From Saccharomycopsis fibuligera x Saccharomycopsis cf. fibuligera (taxonomy: Eukaryota; Ascomycota; Saccharomycetes; Ascoideales; Saccharomycopsidaceae), in NCBI GenBank assembly GCA_001936135.1, contig CP012815.1:620001-684000 (forward strand): DNA of 64,000 nucleotides, in the 5' to 3' direction. Under the pieces are notes generated by a model. The model was not told where the DNA came from. It saw only the letters and a program-made list of their open reading frames with translations, and did no database searches. Of this stretch, positions 61,030 through 64,000 are shown piece after piece. The position numbers and the translations under genes are program-made. The first letter of the stretch is position 1, and each line of letters starts with the position of its first letter.

Positions 61030-61892
61030 AAAAAAAAGTAAGAGGAGTAATTCTATTTTTACAGACTGTATTAGCTTAATAGCTTAGAACCATCGTTTAA
61101 TCCATGCTATCAACCCGTACTAGAGTACTAAAGCGGCGTTTATTTATGCACGCTATACTGGCTTGTATTGATTGCTTCTGACCGAAAAAGTTAGAATGAT
61201 TGATTTTAACAGCAACGCTAAATATATAGCATTTCAAAACTATGAATGCAAACAACATGAATCAATCCACCAACATAAATTAATGCATCAGCACGAACTT
61301 TGAAGGCCAAAATTCAAAATTTTTCAAAACTGCAACGCTTTCGGATATATGAAGTCGAAACTCAAAATACTTCAAAACTCTAAAAACAAAAAAAAAACAA
61401 AAAAAACCAATTGAATTTGCCATAATCCACCGCTATGGATACAATGCAAAAAAAAAGGATGCAAGATCTATTATTACACTGATGAACGTGCATGATTGTG
61501 CATGGCCTATTCTTCTCTAAGCACTCCACAATCATAGCACTTTAATAGAGTGTTGACAGGCTACGCCCCAACTTCTATATTCAATGGTTTGTATTATAAG
61601 ACATACCGAGATATTGCTCCACAGTGTTCTGTGTTTTCTATGCTAAATCAAAGTACATTATGGCCGAAGACTAGGTTGATGATATGGACCTGCAAATGTT
61701 TCACGTACATTTGGAAAAACTATTATCATTATCACTTGTAATACCACATTCACATTGTACATCACAATATCTCGAACCACCAACAACAAGAACAAAAAAA
61801 AAAAAAAAAAAAAAAAGATACAAAAAAAAAAAAGAAAAAAAATTAAGAGTATTATACAAAACAAAATTTAAAAAAGAAAACGGCCACTCAGC

Positions 61893-63248
61893 TCAACTAG
61901 TATACAACTCTCCAGACTTAGCATCATCCTTCATCATTTTCCAATCTCTATCTCTATCCAATTCTTGATTCAACTCATTCAACTCTTTTTCTTCATCCTC
62001 TGTAATTTGGTGATACGTATCCGGAATCTCATCCATCCTCACACTAGGTGCCCCGTTTAAGAACCTCAACTGTTCGAGAATCCGTATCCGCACACTTTCC
62101 AAATACTTTTTTGTGTTTTTATTTTCAATTCGATCTCCCAAATTTGGATGAAGCGAATAATCTGGGCCGAAAAAACTCTTGTATGGTAAACTATCCGGTA
62201 ATTTACCATTAGGCAACTCAACATTATTCAAAACGCTAGTCTCGTAACACCAAAGACGGGAAACGTTTCTTGGAGTATACCCGCCACCTCCAACCACCAA
62301 CATTGGGATCCCAAAAGATTGAATATACTTGACACATGCACCATGTCCCTTGATGTTCAAATTAAAACACCCCAATCGGTCACAACCTAGAGAATCTGCC
62401 CCGCATTGCTGTACAATTACACTTGGTTGAAAGCTCGATATTATTGGCTCCATTATAGATTTGAATAATTTGACGTAATTTTCATCTTCAATCCCATCCC
62501 TCAAGGGCACATTCACCGCAAAATTTTTTCCTTTACCAATGCCAACTTCATTGAAGTTCCCCGTTGCCGGGAAAAAAGTCCCGTTATATTTATGGAAAGA
62601 ACAAGTCAATACTCTGTCAGTCGTATAAAATGCTTCTTGTACCCCATCGCCATGATGCAAATCAATATCAATATAAAGCACTCTTGGATAATATTTAAGC
62701 AACTCCAAAATAGATAGCACAATGTCATTGATGTAACAAAACCCACTCGGAGCATATTTTTTCGCATGGTGTAGCCCGCCAGACCAATTGATGGCAATAT
62801 CACTGGCCCCGCTAATAAGTTTACTGGTAGCATCTAATGAAGAGCCAGCATACATTGCTCCGTATTGATACAATCCATCAAATATAGGACAATCATCGCC
62901 AATATTGAATTCTTTAGAAGCTGCTTTATTAACAGTATCGGGAGTTACTTTTTGCAAAAAATCAACGTATTCAGGGGAATGAAATTCTAAAAGTTCTTTT
63001 TTAGTAGCTGGTCGGGTTTGATACAAGTCCATCTTTTCGTAGAGCTTGTAAGCCATCACCAAATGGTCAGTTAGAGTTAATCTGAATGGTTTCATGGGAT
63101 GATGCGGGCCATAATGGTACGCTGCCACATCAGGATTGAAATGGTAAGAGACATGAGTCTTGTTGGTGGAGGTTATCTCTTCGTAGAATGGGGTTTCTGA
63201 TGTGGACTTTTCATCTTTGGCAAATGTGTCTGTGAAGTGTAGTGACAT
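61893..63248 (-). CDS. HOS2: HOS2, class I histone deacetylase of the Set3 complex
   Basis: 451 residues against 452 in S. cerevisiae. The zinc-dependent deacetylase core covers about 30-380: [14 protein letters not shown] near the start, [20 protein letters not shown] with the catalytic His pair, [17 protein letters not shown] with metal ligands, [18 protein letters not shown] and [17 protein letters not shown]. The last 70 residues are an acidic tail. Hos2 deacetylates H3 and H4 in coding regions of active genes and, with Set3, modulates morphogenesis in Candida. Rpd3 is excluded by the [10 protein letters not shown] context and the C-terminal tail. Start ATG at 63248 is the first in frame. 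Confidence 0.95.
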   Translation of the reverse strand: MSLHFTDTFAKDEKSTSETPFYEEITSTNKTHVSYHFNPDVAAYHYGPHHPMKPFRLTLTDHLVMAYKLYEKMDLYQTRPATKKELLEFHSPEYVDFLQKVTPDTVNKAASKEFNIGDDCPIFDGLYQYGAMYAGSSLDATSKLISGASDIAINWSGGLHHAKKYAPSGFCYINDIVLSILELLKYYPRVLYIDIDLHHGDGVQEAFYTTDRVLTCSFHKYNGTFFPATGNFNEVGIGKGKNFAVNVPLRDGIEDENYVKLFKSIMEPIISSFQPSVIVQQCGADSLGCDRLGCFNLNIKGHGACVKYIQSFGIPMLVVGGGGYTPRNVSRLWCYETSVLNNVELPNGKLPDSLPYKSFFGPDYSLHPNLGDRIENKNTKKYLESVRIRILEQLRFLNGAPSVRMDEIPDTYHQITEDEEKELNELNQELDRDRDWKMMKDDAKSGELYTS

Positions 63249-64000
63249 TCGTGTGTTGTGTTGTGTTGTGTTGTGTGTATACAGTGGCTTTGTATGGTTT
63301 TTATTAAATGTGACTATATCTGAGGTGTGCTATCTTTATTGAGTGTGACGTGGAATATTGTTGCTATTGCTGTTGCTAATTCTGCTGCTGCTTAGTGTGT
63401 ATATGCAAAAGATGGTATACTCCATTCTGTCTGCTACTAGTGTCTGTATTACCGCTTTATTTTTTTTTTTTTTTTTTTTCCTCTCTCTCACTTTTCGTTT
63501 TCCACCTGTGTGCTTCAATATTTCTGTTTTGTTTTTCTTGTGCTTTGGAGTTTTTCTGCTGTGCTAAATTTGGATACCAGAGCACCAGGGCCGCTCAACC
63601 AGAGATCTCTGCGCTTTTCTCAATTTTTTAAGATTTTCAGTGGCGAGTTTATCGGATTGAACAGTGCCTGATCGCCAGTTCTTGTAGCCAGCTAAGTATC
63701 AAAGTAGGAACATCTCTGGGACTAATGATACAATGTAAATGTTGAGCATAGATGCTCGGACTGGTGGATAGGTTGACCGTACTGCAGACAGTAGCTGGAA
63801 TTCCCGGAAGAGCAGTGTATAAAAGCAGGCAATTGACTATAGCAGCCAACGTTAGTTAATTAGTTACTTAGTTGATTGATTGATTGATTGATTGTTGGAT
63901 GAGTTTATTGGTCATCGCACGAGCACTGCACTTATCTTGTCCAATCACAGTGCACACTGATACAAGTTCTCTGTTACCCGGAATAATTGGCAGCCGTCCA
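63249..64000. other. HOS2 upstream region to window end
   Basis: 752 bp. A TGTGT array (about 63249-63275), a T run near 63461-63479, and a (TTGA)n array at about 63872-63894. No gene is recognised before the window ends. Confidence 0.55.

Larger units (their letters stand above)
57995..61892. other. 3.9-kb gene-poor region upstream of PUF4
   Basis: A purine-rich block (plus strand) at about 58080-58430 is probably the pyrimidine-rich PUF4 mRNA leader. From about 58440 to 59960 the DNA is clearly GC-richer and holds GC-rich minisatellites at about 58765-58900 and a GC palindrome at 59792-59805. Next come a (TCATCCG)3 array at 60024-60048, a (CA)14 run at 60145-60172, an AGCCCT/AGGGCT inverted repeat near 60593 and a T30 tract at 60999-61028. 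The right end is the A-rich HOS2 3' flank. No conserved protein or known ncRNA was recognised. Confidence 0.55.

Noticed and set aside
57995-61892. Regional centromere
   Set aside because: Gene-free length fits, but no inverted-repeat flanks or other defining feature is visible in the sequence; noted only as a test in the findings.

Overview
The window is nuclear DNA from an ascomycete budding yeast. It is AT-rich, most genes are intronless, and the few introns carry near-perfect TACTAAC branch points close to the acceptor. tRNA-Lys(CTT) and tRNA-Phe(GAA) contain short introns, and the proteins match single-copy yeast orthologues. CTG codons look scarce; those read directly (for example in the 10.5 kb transporter, CHK1 and the 33.8 kb factor) fall in hydrophilic linkers. 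That fits a CUG-Ser clade yeast (Candida/Debaryomyces/Scheffersomyces kin), but the assignment is inferred and no species is claimed.

Layout. 0-8 kb: 5' part of TEC1 (minus, runs off the left edge), a 4.5-kb gene-poor upstream region, then ATP11 and RFC3 converging. 8-18 kb: tRNA-Lys, a PIN-like membrane transporter, HEM12 (spliced) and RGD1. 18-25 kb: CHK1 and the PKA catalytic subunit TPK2 (tail to tail), RPB9 (spliced, unusually GC-rich) and MNP1 (spliced) head to head. 25-36 kb: a large Ser/Asn-rich protein of unknown function, a divergent secreted GH5 exo-1,3-beta-glucanase, and an RBF1-like zinc transcription factor. 36-44 kb: tRNA-Phe, an SSA-type HSP70 with heat-shock elements, PEX8 and INH1. 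44-51 kb: a PB1-like/ZZ/ZZ protein ending in a LIR-like motif, MTC2, AIP1 (spliced) and tRNA-Arg. 51-64 kb: a small heat-shock protein gene interrupted by an in-frame stop, a PUF4-type Pumilio protein, a 3.9-kb gene-poor stretch with GC-rich minisatellites and palindromes, and HOS2.

The genes are ordinary chromosomal neighbours, not an operon or island. Themes recur: mitochondrial biogenesis (ATP11, MNP1, INH1), with Puf3-type UGUAUAUA sites after ATP11 and MNP1; DNA replication and checkpoint (RFC3, CHK1), both with MluI cell-cycle boxes upstream; morphogenesis signalling (TEC1, TPK2, RGD1); and protein quality control (SSA, broken sHSP, PB1/ZZ protein). Several starts had to be moved to the first real ATG, and four genes (HEM12, RPB9, MNP1, AIP1) needed an upstream exon to restore their conserved N-terminus.

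The best candidates for something new are the p62/NBR1-like PB1-ZZ-ZZ-LIR protein, the broken sHSP, the GC3-shifted RPB9, the 24-bp perfect palindrome and 25-C/21-T block upstream of the RBF1-like gene, and a diverged repeat found beside two tRNA genes.
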